In this document: one piece after another, positions 10,014-19,589 of the stretch
How positions within the stretch are numbered: position 1 is the first letter of the stretch
Layout: the number at the start of each line of letters is the position of its first letter
From: Citrobacter sp.
GTDB taxonomy: Bacteria; Pseudomonadota; Gammaproteobacteria; Enterobacterales; Enterobacteriaceae
Assembly: GCA_019415335.1 (NCBI GenBank)
Contig: DXKH01000056.1
Location: 124,001 to 188,000, forward strand
DNA length: 64,000 bases
Reading direction: 5' to 3'
Translations under genes and position numbers: made by a program
The notes under the pieces: generated by a model
What the model was told of the DNA's origin: nothing
Databases searched by the model: none
Seen by the model: the letters and a program-made list of their open reading frames with translations, nothing else

Positions 10014-10709
10014 TTAGCCAACGCTGGCAATTTCTGCGTCAGTCAATGGACGATACTCACCGGGTTCAAGGTCAGCATCAAGGGTAATGGCGCCGATCCG
10101 CTCGCGGTGCAGTTCGACAACGTGGTTGCCCACGGCGGCAAACATCCGTTTCACCTGATGATAGCGTCCTTCGCTGATGGTCAGACGCACCTGCGTGGGG
10201 GTGATAACCTCAAGCACCGCTGGCTTCGTGAGATCTTTCTCGTTATGTAACTGCACGCCTTTCGCAAACTGCGCGGCGGTATCTTCGGCGACGGGTGACT
10301 CCAGGGTGACCAGATACGTTTTTTCGCAGTGATGACGCGGAGAGGTGATGCGGTGCGACCACTGCCCGTCGTCGGTCATCAGCACCAGACCGGTGGTGTC
10401 GATATCCAGGCGACCCGCAGCGTGTAATTTATGCGCGACGGGCTCATCCAGGAAATACAGGATCGTCGGATGATCCGGATCATCGGTCGAACATACGTAG
10501 CCCTGAGGTTTATTAAGCATAAAGTAACGTGGGCCGTTTTGCTGAACCAGCGTGTTGCCATCATATTCTACGTCGTGTTCTGGCAGCAGTTTGAACGCGG
10601 TATTCCGGATGATTTCACCATCCACGGTAACACGGCTACCGCGGATCTCACGCCCGGCAATAGCGCGGCTGACGCCGAGTTGCTGAGCGATAAATTTATC
10701 AAGTCGCAT
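10014..10709 (-). CDS. rsuA: 16S rRNA pseudouridine(516) synthase RsuA
   Basis: RsuA makes pseudouridine 516 in 16S rRNA during 30S assembly. The ATG at 10709 gives 231 residues, the K-12 length. The alternative start 99 bases upstream adds an unconserved stretch and is rejected. An N-terminal S4 RNA-binding domain ([10 protein letters not shown], residues 1-60) precedes the synthase domain. The catalytic aspartate lies in [10 protein letters not shown] near residue 102, and the conserved [10 protein letters not shown] motif lies near 190. It is divergent from radD and followed by bcr. Confidence 0.96.
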   Translation of the reverse strand: MRLDKFIAQQLGVSRAIAGREIRGSRVTVDGEIIRNTAFKLLPEHDVEYDGNTLVQQNGPRYFMLNKPQGYVCSTDDPDHPTILYFLDEPVAHKLHAAGRLDIDTTGLVLMTDDGQWSHRITSPRHHCEKTYLVTLESPVAEDTAAQFAKGVQLHNEKDLTKPAVLEVITPTQVRLTISEGRYHQVKRMFAAVGNHVVELHRERIGAITLDADLEPGEYRPLTDAEIASVG

Positions 10710-10861
10710 GAGTGTGATTTTGCCTGTAAAAATACGGGAATCGGGCGCATCGCCCGATAAAGTGGAGCCGTTATCTGCCCAGTATAGCGGGCTAACAACA
10801 TCCCTCAAGGGAAAACGATTCGTGGCATACTATACCCGAGTTCGTTACGTATTGTGAGACC

Positions 10862-12622
10862 ATGATTTTTACACTTCGCCCCTACCAGCAAGAAGCCGTG
10901 GATGCCACGCTCAACCATTTCCGCCGCCACCGTACGCCTGCGGTGATTGTTCTGCCCACCGGTGCCGGTAAAAGCCTGGTGATTGCCGAACTCGCACGCG
11001 TCGCCAGAGGCCGCGTGCTGGTACTGGCACACGTGAAAGAGCTGGTGGCGCAAAACCATGCCAAATACTGCGCGTTGGGGCTGGAAGCCGATATTTTTGC
11101 CGCCGGACTCAAACGCAAAGAGAGCCACGGCAAAGTGGTTTTCGGCAGCGTTCAGTCCGTGGCCCGTAATCTGGACGCCTTCCAGAGCGAGTTTTCGCTG
11201 CTGATTGTCGATGAATGCCATCGCATCGGCGATGACGAAGAGAGTCAGTATCAGCAGATCCTCACCCATCTGAGCAATGCCAATCCCAACATTCGCCTGC
11301 TGGGGCTGACCGCCACGCCTTTTCGCCTGGGCAAAGGCTGGATCTATCACTTTCACTACCACGGTATGGTACGCGGCGATGACAAGGCGCTGTTTCGCGA
11401 CTGCATTTATGAGCTGCCGCTGCGCTATATGATTAAGCACGGCTATCTCACACCGCCGGAACGCCTCGACATGCCAGTAGTGCAGTACGATTTCAGTCGC
11501 CTGCAGGCGCAGAGCAATGGTTTGTTCAGCGAAGCGGATCTGAACCGTGAGCTGAAAAAGCAGGAGCGCATCACGCCACACATCATCAGCCAGATTGTTG
11601 AATTCGCCCAGACCCGCAAAGGGGTGATGATTTTTGCCGCCACCGTCGAGCATGCCAAAGAGATTGCCGGACTGCTGCCTAAAGAGGATTCCGCGCTGAT
11701 TACCGGTGACACGCCGGGCCCTGAACGCGATGAGCTGATAGATGCGTTTAAGGCCCAGCGTTTTCGTTATCTGGTCAACGTCTCCGTCTTAACCACCGGC
11801 TTCGATGCCCCGCACGTCGATCTCATTGCCATTCTGCGACCCACTGAGTCAGTCAGTCTGTACCAACAAATTGTGGGCCGTGGCCTGCGTCTCGCACCGG
11901 GGAAAACGGACTGTTTGATTCTTGATTATGCCGGTAATCCGCACGATCTCTATTCTCCGGAAGTGGGGAGCCCGAAAGGCAAAAGTGATAACGTGCCGGT
12001 CCAGGTCTTCTGCCCGGCCTGCGGTTTCGCGAATACCTTCTGGGGCAAAACCACCGCTGACGGTACGCTGATCGAACATTTCGGCCGCCGCTGTCAGGGT
12101 TGGTTTGAAGATGATGAAGGACACCGCGAGCAGTGTGATTTTCGCTTTCGCTTTAAAAATTGCCCGCAGTGCAATGCCGAAAACGATATTGCCGCCCGTC
12201 GCTGTCGGGAATGCGATACGATCCTCGTCGATCCCGACGACATGCTGAAAGCCGCGCTGAAACTGAAAGACGCGCTGGTGCTCCGCTGTAGCGGCATGAC
12301 GTTGCAGCACGGTCAGGACGAGAAAGGCGAATGGCTGAAAATCACCTACTACGACGAAGACGGTGCGGACGTCAGCGAACGCTTTCGCCTGCAAACCCCC
12401 GCCCAGCGTACGGCGTTTGAACAACTTTTTATCCGCCCGCATACCCGTACGCCAGGCGTGCCGCTACGCTGGATCACAGCGGCGGATATCCTCGCGCAAC
12501 AGCCATTGTTACGCCATCCCGACTTTGTGGTAGCGCGAATGAAAGGTCAGTACTGGCAGGTGCGGGAAAAGGTGTTCGACTACGAGGGACGTTTCCGTCG
12601 GGCACATGAATTACGCGGATAA
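10862..12622 (+). CDS. radD: SF2 helicase-like DNA repair protein RadD (YejH)
   Basis: RadD is a superfamily 2 ATPase; in E. coli it binds SSB and helps process recombination intermediates and double-strand breaks. The 586 residues match K-12. Motif I is PTGAGKS (32-38), motif II is VDECHRIG, motif III is TATPFR and motif VI is QIVGRGLR. After the two RecA-like domains come cysteine pairs (CPAC and CPQC, then further CxxC sets) that should form zinc-binding modules near residues 380-460. It is transcribed divergently from rsuA and alone before rplY. Confidence 0.95.
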   Translation: MIFTLRPYQQEAVDATLNHFRRHRTPAVIVLPTGAGKSLVIAELARVARGRVLVLAHVKELVAQNHAKYCALGLEADIFAAGLKRKESHGKVVFGSVQSVARNLDAFQSEFSLLIVDECHRIGDDEESQYQQILTHLSNANPNIRLLGLTATPFRLGKGWIYHFHYHGMVRGDDKALFRDCIYELPLRYMIKHGYLTPPERLDMPVVQYDFSRLQAQSNGLFSEADLNRELKKQERITPHIISQIVEFAQTRKGVMIFAATVEHAKEIAGLLPKEDSALITGDTPGPERDELIDAFKAQRFRYLVNVSVLTTGFDAPHVDLIAILRPTESVSLYQQIVGRGLRLAPGKTDCLILDYAGNPHDLYSPEVGSPKGKSDNVPVQVFCPACGFANTFWGKTTADGTLIEHFGRRCQGWFEDDEGHREQCDFRFRFKNCPQCNAENDIAARRCRECDTILVDPDDMLKAALKLKDALVLRCSGMTLQHGQDEKGEWLKITYYDEDGADVSERFRLQTPAQRTAFEQLFIRPHTRTPGVPLRWITAADILAQQPLLRHPDFVVARMKGQYWQVREKVFDYEGRFRRAHELRG

Positions 12623-12634
12623 TCGTACTTTTGA

Positions 12635-12663
12635 TTGATGTAACGGGCATTTGAGTATAGAAT
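12635..12663 (+). promoter_or_regulatory. predicted sigma-70 promoter of rplY
   Basis: TTGATG (-35) and TAGAAT (-10) are separated by 17 bases and followed by a GC-rich discriminator (CTCGCCCGC), as is usual for growth-rate-regulated ribosomal genes. Transcription would start near 12670. Confidence 0.6.
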
Positions 12664-12670
12664 CTCGCCC

Positions 12671-12746
12671 GCTTTTGCATACGCAAAGCAGATCACTTAC
12701 CTGTTGCTGGGTCGCCTGTAGCAGGAATTATTAAAGAGAGATTTAA
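12671..12746 (+). promoter_or_regulatory. rplY mRNA leader, probable L25 autoregulatory element
   Basis: The 5' UTR can fold into a hairpin (GCTTTTGC with GCAAAGC, 12671-12689) and a second stem (CCTGTTGCT with AGCAGG, about 12700-12727) ahead of a weak AAGAGAG ribosome site. In E. coli, L25 represses translation of its own mRNA through this leader. The conserved position and the two stems suggest the same here; the fold is my reading, not a computed structure. Confidence 0.55.
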
Positions 12747-13031
12747 ATGTTTACTATCAACGCTGAAGTACGTAAAGAGCAGGGTAAGGGTGCGAGCCGC
12801 CGCCTGCGTGCCGCTAACAAGTTCCCGGCAATCATCTACGGTGGCAAAGAAGCCCCGATTGCTATCGAACTGGACCACGATTCCATCATGAACATGCAAG
12901 CTAAAGAAGGTTTCTATAGCGACGTTCTGACCATCGTTGTTGACGGTAAAGAAGTAAAAGTTAAAGCTCAGGCTGTACAGCGTCACGCGTTCAAGCCGAA
13001 GCTGACTCACATCGACTTCGTTCGCGCGTAA
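12747..13031 (+). CDS. rplY: 50S ribosomal protein L25
   Basis: L25 binds loop E of 5S rRNA in the large subunit. It is 94 residues, the short single-domain form typical of enterobacteria, without the CTC-type C-terminal extension found elsewhere. The start [19 protein letters not shown] is a family hallmark. Codon use is strongly biased, as for a highly expressed gene. It is monocistronic, between its own promoter and a strong terminator. Confidence 0.98.
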   Translation: MFTINAEVRKEQGKGASRRLRAANKFPAIIYGGKEAPIAIELDHDSIMNMQAKEGFYSDVLTIVVDGKEVKVKAQAVQRHAFKPKLTHIDFVRA

Positions 13032-13050
13032 TCGCCAACAAGTTGAAGAA

Positions 13051-13075
13051 AACCCCGCTCCGGCGGGGTTTTTTT
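13051..13075. terminator. bidirectional terminator between rplY and yejK
   Basis: AACCCCGC pairs with GCGGGGTT around TCCG, with seven T on the plus side and TTTTCTT when read leftwards. It can end both the rplY and the convergent yejK transcripts. Confidence 0.9.
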
Positions 13076-13082
13076 ATGGCGT

Positions 13083-14090
13083 TTAATTACCGCCTGACGT
13101 GCGACGCTGAAGCTGATCGCGCAGGTTCGGCGGCGTCCCTTTAATGGTCAATGTATCCGTTGCCGGATCCCAGAAAATACGTTCGCCCAGCAGCATCGCG
13201 TCAAAGTTAATGGTTAACCCACCGCCGCTGCCGGCATATTTGGTCAGTTGGCGCAGCGTGCTGCGATCGGCCGGGAAGCTCTCTTCCAGCTCATAGCCCT
13301 TCTCTGCCGTAAACTCGCTAAAGCTCACTTCACTGACGCCAGAAAGCTCTTTTGACAGCGACTCCAGCTCAATTTCTTCACCGGCTTGAAGCTGCTCATT
13401 GCAGTAGCTGTACACCTGCTGGCGCACGTTCTGGCGCTCAGCCTTATCCAGTTGCGCTTCAGCGGTGAAGTCATCGACCGCCTGCAGCAGTCCACGGTTT
13501 TGCGCCCTGGCATTGAGACCTTCGCTGGCCCCGAGGAAATCCATAAAGAAGTCAGCGACTTTACGCCCTACCCGCCCCTTCAGGAAGGTCAGATAACGGG
13601 TGGATTCCGGATTGGTTTCCCACTCGGTCAGATCGATACGCGCGACGATATCCGCATGGTTGATATCCAGATAGTGCGTCGGGTTGATATCCAGATTCTC
13701 ATTGACGCGCATGCTGCTTAAGTTGTTCAGCACCGCCACCAGTAAATACTCTACCGCCAGATAGCGATAGTGACAGAACAGCACAATGCCGCCGTCGGCA
13801 AACGGGTACTTGGCGAGCTCGTCACGCAAACGTCCGGTCGCCGCGCGACTGAAGGCGAGAAAATCCTCCTCACCCTGGCGCTGTAAGCGCAGCGCTTGCG
13901 CCAGTTCGCTCTCTTCGCTGAACAGGCCATACGCTTTGTTTTTCGCGCTATAAACCCGATGCAACTCAGCCATCATATCGACAACGGTGTTTGTCGGTTC
14001 CAGTAATGAATCGCGCAGGACCAGCTCAAGGTTTTGCTCATCACGCTTGATAAGCTGGTGCAGGGCAATCTGGTTGATATCCAGACTCAT
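13083..14090 (-). CDS. yejK: nucleoid-associated protein YejK (NdpA)
   Basis: YejK is a nucleoid-associated protein that in E. coli interacts with topoisomerase IV and gyrase. It has 335 residues as in K-12, opening with [20 protein letters not shown]. It is mainly alpha-helical and acidic, with no membrane segment. AAGGAGAG precedes the ATG at good spacing. It is convergent with rplY and divergent from yejL. Confidence 0.93.
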   Translation of the reverse strand: MSLDINQIALHQLIKRDEQNLELVLRDSLLEPTNTVVDMMAELHRVYSAKNKAYGLFSEESELAQALRLQRQGEEDFLAFSRAATGRLRDELAKYPFADGGIVLFCHYRYLAVEYLLVAVLNNLSSMRVNENLDINPTHYLDINHADIVARIDLTEWETNPESTRYLTFLKGRVGRKVADFFMDFLGASEGLNARAQNRGLLQAVDDFTAEAQLDKAERQNVRQQVYSYCNEQLQAGEEIELESLSKELSGVSEVSFSEFTAEKGYELEESFPADRSTLRQLTKYAGSGGGLTINFDAMLLGERIFWDPATDTLTIKGTPPNLRDQLQRRTSGGN

Positions 14091-14270
14091 GATAAACTCT
14101 CCTTAAAGACCGGGCGGTATTCAACCACCACCGGCGAGACGACGCAACAGAAGATGCAGCGCCGTTTTGCCTGTCGCACGGTAACGCGAATTATTGAGGA
14201 TAAAAAAGCGGAAAAAAAACTGTTGCTACGGTAATATGTTGCCCTTTCATGAATAAACTGATTTCGATTT

Positions 14271-14498
14271 ATGCCACAAATCTCCCGCTATAGTGACGAA
14301 CACGTTGAACAACTGCTCACCGAGATGCTCAACGTACTGGAAAAACATAAGGCACCGACCGACCTTTCCCTGATGGTGCTGGGAAACATGGTCACCAACC
14401 TTATCAATACCAGCATTGCCCCGGCCCAGCGCCAGGCGATTGCGAACTCTTTTGCCCGCGCGTTGCAGTCCTCGGTTAACGACGACAAAGCGCACTAA
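14271..14498 (+). CDS. yejL: YejL family (DUF1414) small protein
   Basis: This is a 75-residue conserved enterobacterial protein of unknown function, nearly identical to K-12 YejL along its whole length ([16 protein letters not shown] to DDKAH). It is predicted to be all-helical and cytoplasmic. It lies 31 bases upstream of yejM on the same strand and is probably co-transcribed with it, but no functional link has been shown. Confidence 0.92.
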   Translation: MPQISRYSDEHVEQLLTEMLNVLEKHKAPTDLSLMVLGNMVTNLINTSIAPAQRQAIANSFARALQSSVNDDKAH

Positions 14499-14529
14499 AA
14501 GCCGACTTCGGGGAAACGAACGACAAGTT

Positions 14530-16290
14530 ATGGTAACTCATCGTCAGCGCTACCGTGAAAAAGTCTCCCAGATGGTTAGCTGGGGGCACTGGTTTGCACT
14601 GTTCAACATTCTGCTGGCTATCGTGCTCGGCAGCCGTTACCTGTTTGTCGCCGACTGGCCGACAACGCTGGCCGGTCGCGTTTACTCTTACCTGAGTATC
14701 GTCGGCCATTTCAGCTTTCTGGTGTTTGCCACCTATCTGCTGATCCTGTTCCCACTGACGTTCATTGTGATGTCCCAGAGGCTGATGCGTTTCCTGTCAG
14801 CCATTCTGGCGACGGCCGGAATGACGCTTCTGCTGATCGACAGCGAGGTGTTTACCCGTTTCCACCTGCATCTTAATCCCATTGTCTGGGAACTGGTGAT
14901 TAACCCCGACCAGAACGAGATGGCGCGCGACTGGCAGCTGATGTTTATCAGCGTCCCGGTTATCTTGTTGATTGAAATGCTGTTTGCGACCTGGAGTTGG
15001 CAAAAACTGCGCAGCCTGACGCGTCGTCGTCACTTCGCCAAGCCGCTGGCCGCGTTCTTCTTTGTGTCATTTATTACGTCGCATGTGGTCTATATCTGGG
15101 CGGATGCCAATTTCTATCGTCCGATCACCATGCAACGCGCCAACCTGCCGCTCTCCTATCCGATGACCGCACGCCGATTTCTGGAAAAACATGGCCTGCT
15201 GGATGCGCAGGAGTATCAGCGCCGTCTGGTCGAACAGGGGAATCCGGAAGCGGTGTCCGTGCAGTACCCACTGAGCGAATTACGCTATCGCGATATGGGC
15301 ACCGGGCAAAACGTCCTGCTGATCACGGTCGATGGCCTGAACTATTCGCGCTATGAAAAGCAGATGCCTGCCCTCGCCGGATTCGCCGGGCAGAACATTG
15401 CCTTCACGCACCACATGAGCTCCGGCAATACCACCGATAACGGCATTTTTGGCCTGTTCTACGGCGTGTCGCCGAGCTATATGGACGGTATTCTGTCCAC
15501 CCGAACGCCGGCTGCATTGATTTCAGCATTGAATCAACAGGGCTATCAACTGGGACTGTTCTCTTCCGACGGCTTTACCAGCCCGCTGTACCGCCAGGCA
15601 CTGTTGTCTGACTTCTCGATGCCAAGCGTACAAACACAGTCTGATGAGCAGACCGCCAGCCAGTGGATCAACTGGCTGGGCCGTTACGCACAGGAAGATA
15701 ACCGCTGGTTCTCGTGGGTTTCGTTTAACGGCACCAACGTTGACGACAGCAACCAGACTAACTTTGTTCGCCGCTACGCCCGCGCGGCAGGGGATGTTGA
15801 TAAACAGATTAACCGCGTGCTCGGTGCGCTACGCGAGTCTGGTAAACTGGATAACACGGTGGTGATTATTACCGCTGGTCGTGGCGTCGCGCTGAGCGAT
15901 GAAGAGAGAAACTTCGCCTGGTCGCGCGGCCACCTGCAGGTTCCGCTCATCATTCACTGGCCGGGGACACCGGCACAGCGGATCAACAGCCTGACCGATC
16001 ACACAGACGTCATGACCACGCTGATGCAGCGTCTGCTCCACGTCAGCACGCCTGCCAATGAATATTCGCAGGGGCAGGATCTGTTCAACGCCAACCGTCG
16101 CCACTATTGGGTAACGGCGGCCGATCTCAGTACGCTGGCGATCACCACGCCTGAAATGACGCTGGTGCTGAACAACAACGGCAAGTACCAGACTTACGAT
16201 TTACGCGGCGAGAAGATTAAAGATCAGAAACCGCAGTTGAGTCTGTTATTACAGGTGCTGACTGACGAGAAGCGTTTTATCGCTAACTGA
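14530..16290 (+). CDS. yejM: inner membrane LPS regulator YejM (PbgA/LapC)
   Basis: This essential inner-membrane protein senses lipid A in the periplasmic leaflet and restrains LapB/FtsH degradation of LpxC, so it sets the LPS synthesis rate. The ATG at 14530 gives 586 residues as in K-12; longer readings overlap yejL. Five N-terminal transmembrane helices (about 20-190) are followed by a periplasmic alkaline-phosphatase/sulfatase-like domain. Its metal-site region (LLITVDGLNYSR) is kept but lacks the usual catalytic Ser/Thr-Cys set. The conserved lipid A-binding linker lies near residue 215. The stop codon sits in the stem of a 10-bp inverted repeat. Confidence 0.96.
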   Translation: MVTHRQRYREKVSQMVSWGHWFALFNILLAIVLGSRYLFVADWPTTLAGRVYSYLSIVGHFSFLVFATYLLILFPLTFIVMSQRLMRFLSAILATAGMTLLLIDSEVFTRFHLHLNPIVWELVINPDQNEMARDWQLMFISVPVILLIEMLFATWSWQKLRSLTRRRHFAKPLAAFFFVSFITSHVVYIWADANFYRPITMQRANLPLSYPMTARRFLEKHGLLDAQEYQRRLVEQGNPEAVSVQYPLSELRYRDMGTGQNVLLITVDGLNYSRYEKQMPALAGFAGQNIAFTHHMSSGNTTDNGIFGLFYGVSPSYMDGILSTRTPAALISALNQQGYQLGLFSSDGFTSPLYRQALLSDFSMPSVQTQSDEQTASQWINWLGRYAQEDNRWFSWVSFNGTNVDDSNQTNFVRRYARAAGDVDKQINRVLGALRESGKLDNTVVIITAGRGVALSDEERNFAWSRGHLQVPLIIHWPGTPAQRINSLTDHTDVMTTLMQRLLHVSTPANEYSQGQDLFNANRRHYWVTAADLSTLAITTPEMTLVLNNNGKYQTYDLRGEKIKDQKPQLSLLLQVLTDEKRFIAN

Positions 16291-16310
16291 TTTATTATTA
16301 ATCAGTTAGC
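16282..16310 (+). repeat. 10-bp inverted repeat across the yejM stop codon
   Basis: GCTAACTGAT and ATCAGTTAGC flank a 9-base A/T loop. The left arm contains the last codons and TGA of yejM. No T tract follows, so it is more likely an mRNA 3'-end stabiliser than a full intrinsic terminator. Confidence 0.6.
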
Positions 16311-16321
16311 CGGATGTCCCC

Positions 16322-16349
16322 TTGCATTCGGTGCGGAAAGCGGTAGTAT
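16322..16349 (+). promoter_or_regulatory. predicted proL tRNA promoter
   Basis: TTGCAT and TAGTAT are spaced by 16 bases and followed by a C/G-rich discriminator (TACCTCCCACGCG), typical of stringently controlled stable-RNA promoters. Start expected near 16357. Confidence 0.6.
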
Positions 16350-16363
16350 TACCTCCCACGCGT

Positions 16364-16440
16364 CGGCACGTAGCGCAGCCTGGTAGCGCACCGTCATGGG
16401 GTGTCGGGGGTCGGAGGTTCAAATCCTCTCGTGCCGACCA
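16364..16440 (+). tRNA. proL: tRNA-Pro (anticodon GGG)
   Basis: This 77-nt tRNA has a full cloverleaf. The acceptor arms CGGCACG and CGTGCCG pair completely, the T loop is GGTTCAAATCC, the anticodon loop reads around TGGGG with anticodon GGG, and the 3' ACCA is encoded. It is the same as E. coli proL and occupies the same place after yejM. tRNA genes like this often serve as insertion points, and the next genes are accessory. Confidence 0.97.
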
Positions 16441-16453
16441 AAATACTCCTTAA

Positions 16454-16480
16454 AAACCAGCCCTGATGGGCTGGTTTTTT
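16454..16480 (+). terminator. terminator of proL
   Basis: AAACCAGCCC pairs with GGGCTGGTTT around TGAT, then a T run. It is 14 bases after the tRNA. Confidence 0.92.
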
Positions 16481-16571
16481 ATTATTCCCACTCGTAAGTA
16501 TCGAATTCGATTCGAGTTATGGACGGAAATAATGTTACACTTCCGGTTTTGCACAGCCGATCTTATTGCTT

Positions 16572-16934
16572 ATGTGGCATCACTTCATTAAGTACACTTC
16601 CGTAGGCGTGATCAACACATTGATTCACTGGATAGTTTTTGCTATCTGCATCTACGTTTTTCATACCCATCAGGCGCTGGCGAATTTCCTGGGCTTCAGT
16701 GTGGCGGTCAGTTTCTCTTTTTATGCCAACGCCCGATTTACCTTCAAGCAATCGACCACGACACGTCGCTATCTGCTGTACGTCGGTTTTATGGGTCTGC
16801 TCAGTATCCTGACGGGCTGGGGAGCTGAACAGTGCGGTTTCCCACCGCTGGTGACGCTGGTCGCGTTCTCCGCTATTAGCCTCATTTGTGGCTTTATCTA
16901 CTCCAGACTCATTGTATTCAAGGACGCACGATGA
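16572..16934 (+). CDS. gtrA: GtrA-type bactoprenol-linked glucose flippase
   Basis: GtrA proteins move bactoprenol-phosphate-glucose across the inner membrane so that O-antigen or another periplasmic glycan can be glucosylated. The ATG at 16572 gives 120 residues, the size of K-12 YfdG and phage GtrA; a TTG two codons upstream is less likely. Four transmembrane helices and the family motif [11 protein letters not shown] (near residue 45-58) are present. No Shine-Dalgarno-like sequence is visible ahead of the start. It overlaps gtrB by four bases (ATGA). It lies directly after proL, in a slot that holds yejO in K-12. Confidence 0.93.
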   Translation: MWHHFIKYTSVGVINTLIHWIVFAICIYVFHTHQALANFLGFSVAVSFSFYANARFTFKQSTTTRRYLLYVGFMGLLSILTGWGAEQCGFPPLVTLVAFSAISLICGFIYSRLIVFKDAR

Positions 16935-17878
16935 AAATTTCACTGGTCGTTCCTGTCTTCAACGAAGAAGAAACCATCGGCCTCTTTTACAAGACGGTGC
17001 GTGAATACGAGGCACTGAAAGAACATGATATTGAAATTGTGTTCATCAACGATGGTAGTTCCGACGCAACGGAATCCATCATCAACGCCCTCGCCGTTGC
17101 CGACCCACTCGTTGTCGCGCTCTCGTTTACGCGAAATTTCGGCAAAGAGCCAGCGCTGCTCGCCGGGCTCGACAATGCCAGTGGCGACGCCGTCATCCCA
17201 ATGGATGTCGATCTCCAGGACCCCGTCGAAGTTCTCCCTCACCTGATCAAAAAATGGCAGGGAGGGGCGGACATTGTGCTGGCTAAACGTTCCGATCGCT
17301 CCGTCGATAGTCGCCTGAAGCGTAAAACCGCCGAGTGGTTCTACAAGCTACACAATAAAATCAGTACGCCACATATTGAAGAAAACGTCGGCGATTTTCG
17401 GCTGATGAGCCGTGAAGTGGTGGACAACATTAAACAGATGCCAGAACGAAATCTGTTCATGAAAGGGATTTTATCCTGGGTTGGCGGCAAAACTGACATT
17501 GTTCTCTACGCGCGCGCCACTCGCTGTGCCGGAAAAAGTAAATTCAACGGCTGGAAACTGTGGAACCTTGCGCTGGAAGGGATCACCTCTTTTTCCACCT
17601 TCCCCCTGCGTATCTGGACCTACATTGGTCTGGCGGTTGCCCTGATCTCTTTCACCTATGGCGCAGGAATGGTGATTGATACGCTTCTGTGGGGCAATCC
17701 AGTACGTGGTTATTCCTCCCTGATTGTGTCAATCCTGTTTCTGGGAGGCGTGCAGCTTATTGGCATTGGCGTGCTGGGTGAATATATCGGGCGAATCTAT
17801 GTCGAAACCAAGAAACGGCCGCGATACATCCTGAAAAAACGTAAAACTGTGGGCCACGATTCAGACAAGGATAACTGA
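16931..17878 (+). CDS. gtrB: GtrB-type bactoprenol glucosyl transferase (GT2)
   Basis: GtrB moves glucose from UDP-glucose to undecaprenyl phosphate on the cytoplasmic side, supplying the donor for the third Gtr enzyme. It has 315 residues. The GT2 fold starts with [10 protein letters not shown]; the DxD-type metal site is Asp92-Val-Asp94 in PMDVDLQDP. Two C-terminal membrane helices (about 230-290) anchor it, ending in [16 protein letters not shown]. It overlaps gtrA by 4 bases and the next gene by 1 base, so the three form one operon. Confidence 0.94.
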   Translation: MKISLVVPVFNEEETIGLFYKTVREYEALKEHDIEIVFINDGSSDATESIINALAVADPLVVALSFTRNFGKEPALLAGLDNASGDAVIPMDVDLQDPVEVLPHLIKKWQGGADIVLAKRSDRSVDSRLKRKTAEWFYKLHNKISTPHIEENVGDFRLMSREVVDNIKQMPERNLFMKGILSWVGGKTDIVLYARATRCAGKSKFNGWKLWNLALEGITSFSTFPLRIWTYIGLAVALISFTYGAGMVIDTLLWGNPVRGYSSLIVSILFLGGVQLIGIGVLGEYIGRIYVETKKRPRYILKKRKTVGHDSDKDN

Positions 17879-19422
17879 TGTTAAAGCATGTCAATAAAAG
17901 CATTCTTTTAATTGCCTTTTTTGCGGTATTTATCCTGGAGTGGTTCACCCCTATTCACTCCGATGATTACCGTTATGCCTTGCTTGGCATCTCATTTGAT
18001 GCGCACCTGCATCACTACCTGACCTGGAGCGGGCGCGTGGTGGCTGATTTTGTCAGCTCACTGTTACTCGCCACAGGGTCACGCGGGTTTATTTCGACCA
18101 TGACCGGCCTTGTCGTCGTCGCGTTCTGCTATTTCATTGTGAAAACGCCGACGGGCACGCTGAAATGGAAAAAACATGACGCGCTGATTTTTACCCTTAT
18201 TTTTCTGACCTTTTGGGTCGCTAACCCGAATATTGGACAAACGGTTTTCTGGATCGTTGGCAGCGCAAATTACCTGTGGACGAATCTGTTCGTCGTCGCA
18301 TGGCTTTGGAACCTGTACCGCATACAGCTTCAGCATGAAGAGCGCACGCACGTTGGTATGCTTTTACTCGGACTGTTGGCGGGCTGTTCCAATGAAAGCG
18401 TCGCGCCATTTGTTGTTGGCCTTGCCCTTCTGGCTATTGTGTCCGATTACTGGCAAGAAAAACGCCTCATTGCGAACAAGGTCGCGTATTTTTTGTCCGC
18501 GCTGGTGGGTGCCAGTATTTTGATTTTCTCACCAGGCAATTTTATTCGCGCCCAGGGCGCCCATACCGTCTGGTACGATAAATCGCTCGTTGAAAGAATC
18601 ATGATTCATCTGAGCGAGCGCTTCTTTAACCACCTGGCGCTGGTCTGGATTTCTTATGTCGTACTGGTCTTACTGGCGGTTCTTCTGCTCGTGGCAAAAC
18701 GACAGGGACATCGCATTAAAAATGCGAATCTCGGTATGGTCGGGTTAATGCTGTTGGTGGGGCTGGGAACCTCATTTATCATGGTGGCCTCCCCGTCGTA
18801 TCCCGACCGGGTCATGATGTCGACCTTTTTATTCTTCCTGCTTGCCCTCTCATTCCTCGCTCGGGAAGTCGTCACAGTCGCCGGCCCACGAGTCATGAAT
18901 GGGGTCTATGCCGTCACGGGCCTGATGGCCGCGGTATTCATCTGGTCATACTCCTTAATGTATGCCGCTTATACACGCGTTTATCAGCAAGATGTTGTTC
19001 GTGTGAGTATCGTTAAAAGCCAGCTCAGTCAGGGTCACAGGGACTTTACCGTGCCTGATTTTCACTTTTTGAAAATGCAAAACAGCGGAGGACATTTCGG
19101 TTTCTTTCATGATCCGCAGGTCTATGGCCATTATTTTGGCGCAGGGAGTGTGGCAAAGGAAAAGGTTAACTTCGATTACTCCGTACGGGCAAACGGCAAG
19201 CAACAAGCGCTCGGTGACGACACTGTGGCCAGGTTCAATAACCGCGGGGATTTAATGCTGGTGAGCAAACGTCCGTTATCCGGCACCGTACAGGTGAAGG
19301 CCACATCGTCCGACACCTCGCTCCCGCTTGCGCGCTTTACCACCGCAAAAATCAATGATGAATACTGGTATTTCAGCACGATACCAAAGGAAGACGTCAC
19401 TCACGTCGCGCTACAGCCCTAA
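17878..19422 (+). CDS. GtrC-like polytopic glycosyltransferase (DUF6056 type)
   Basis: This is the serotype-determining member of the gtr operon: in such operons the third protein transfers glucose from bactoprenol to a particular sugar of the O-antigen or another surface glycan. It has 514 residues with about ten predicted membrane helices and a periplasmic C-terminal domain (from about 375). An Asp29-Asp30 pair in HSDDYRYA lies just after the first helix, the usual place for the catalytic acid of GT-C enzymes. SGRVVADF, NESVAPF and SPGNFIRA are further conserved-looking stretches of the DUF6056 type. Which residue of which glycan is modified cannot be read from sequence. GT-C assignment is inference. 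Confidence 0.8.
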   Translation: MLKHVNKSILLIAFFAVFILEWFTPIHSDDYRYALLGISFDAHLHHYLTWSGRVVADFVSSLLLATGSRGFISTMTGLVVVAFCYFIVKTPTGTLKWKKHDALIFTLIFLTFWVANPNIGQTVFWIVGSANYLWTNLFVVAWLWNLYRIQLQHEERTHVGMLLLGLLAGCSNESVAPFVVGLALLAIVSDYWQEKRLIANKVAYFLSALVGASILIFSPGNFIRAQGAHTVWYDKSLVERIMIHLSERFFNHLALVWISYVVLVLLAVLLLVAKRQGHRIKNANLGMVGLMLLVGLGTSFIMVASPSYPDRVMMSTFLFFLLALSFLAREVVTVAGPRVMNGVYAVTGLMAAVFIWSYSLMYAAYTRVYQQDVVRVSIVKSQLSQGHRDFTVPDFHFLKMQNSGGHFGFFHDPQVYGHYFGAGSVAKEKVNFDYSVRANGKQQALGDDTVARFNNRGDLMLVSKRPLSGTVQVKATSSDTSLPLARFTTAKINDEYWYFSTIPKEDVTHVALQP

Positions 19423-19428
19423 TCACAT

Positions 19429-19452
19429 AGCCTCTCATGACGGTGAGAGGCT
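19429..19452 (+). terminator. hairpin after the gtr operon
   Basis: AGCCTCTCA and TGAGAGGCT form a 9-bp stem with a six-base loop just after the third gtr gene. The following TCCCTCTT is a weak T tract, so this is a probable but imperfect terminator. Confidence 0.6.
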
Positions 19453-19589
19453 TCCCTCTTCCCGACAGGTTTTACTTCTTACCCATGCGTAATCTGGGGT
19501 AATATTTCTTCCTCTTATCGATGCCGTGAATCTGGACGATTCGTGATCGAATAACAATAATGATCCTAATAAAATCTCGGGAGATAACT

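Noticed and set aside
10805..11653. 282-codon minus-strand frame opposite radD
   Set aside because: Antisense to conserved helicase motifs; no homology recognised.
19423..19589. Possible second copy of the proL 3' end marking the right side of a gtr island
   Set aside because: I looked for the T-arm/acceptor sequence (GGTTCAAATCC, CGTGCCGACCA) after the third gtr gene and did not find it, so no attachment-site pair is claimed.
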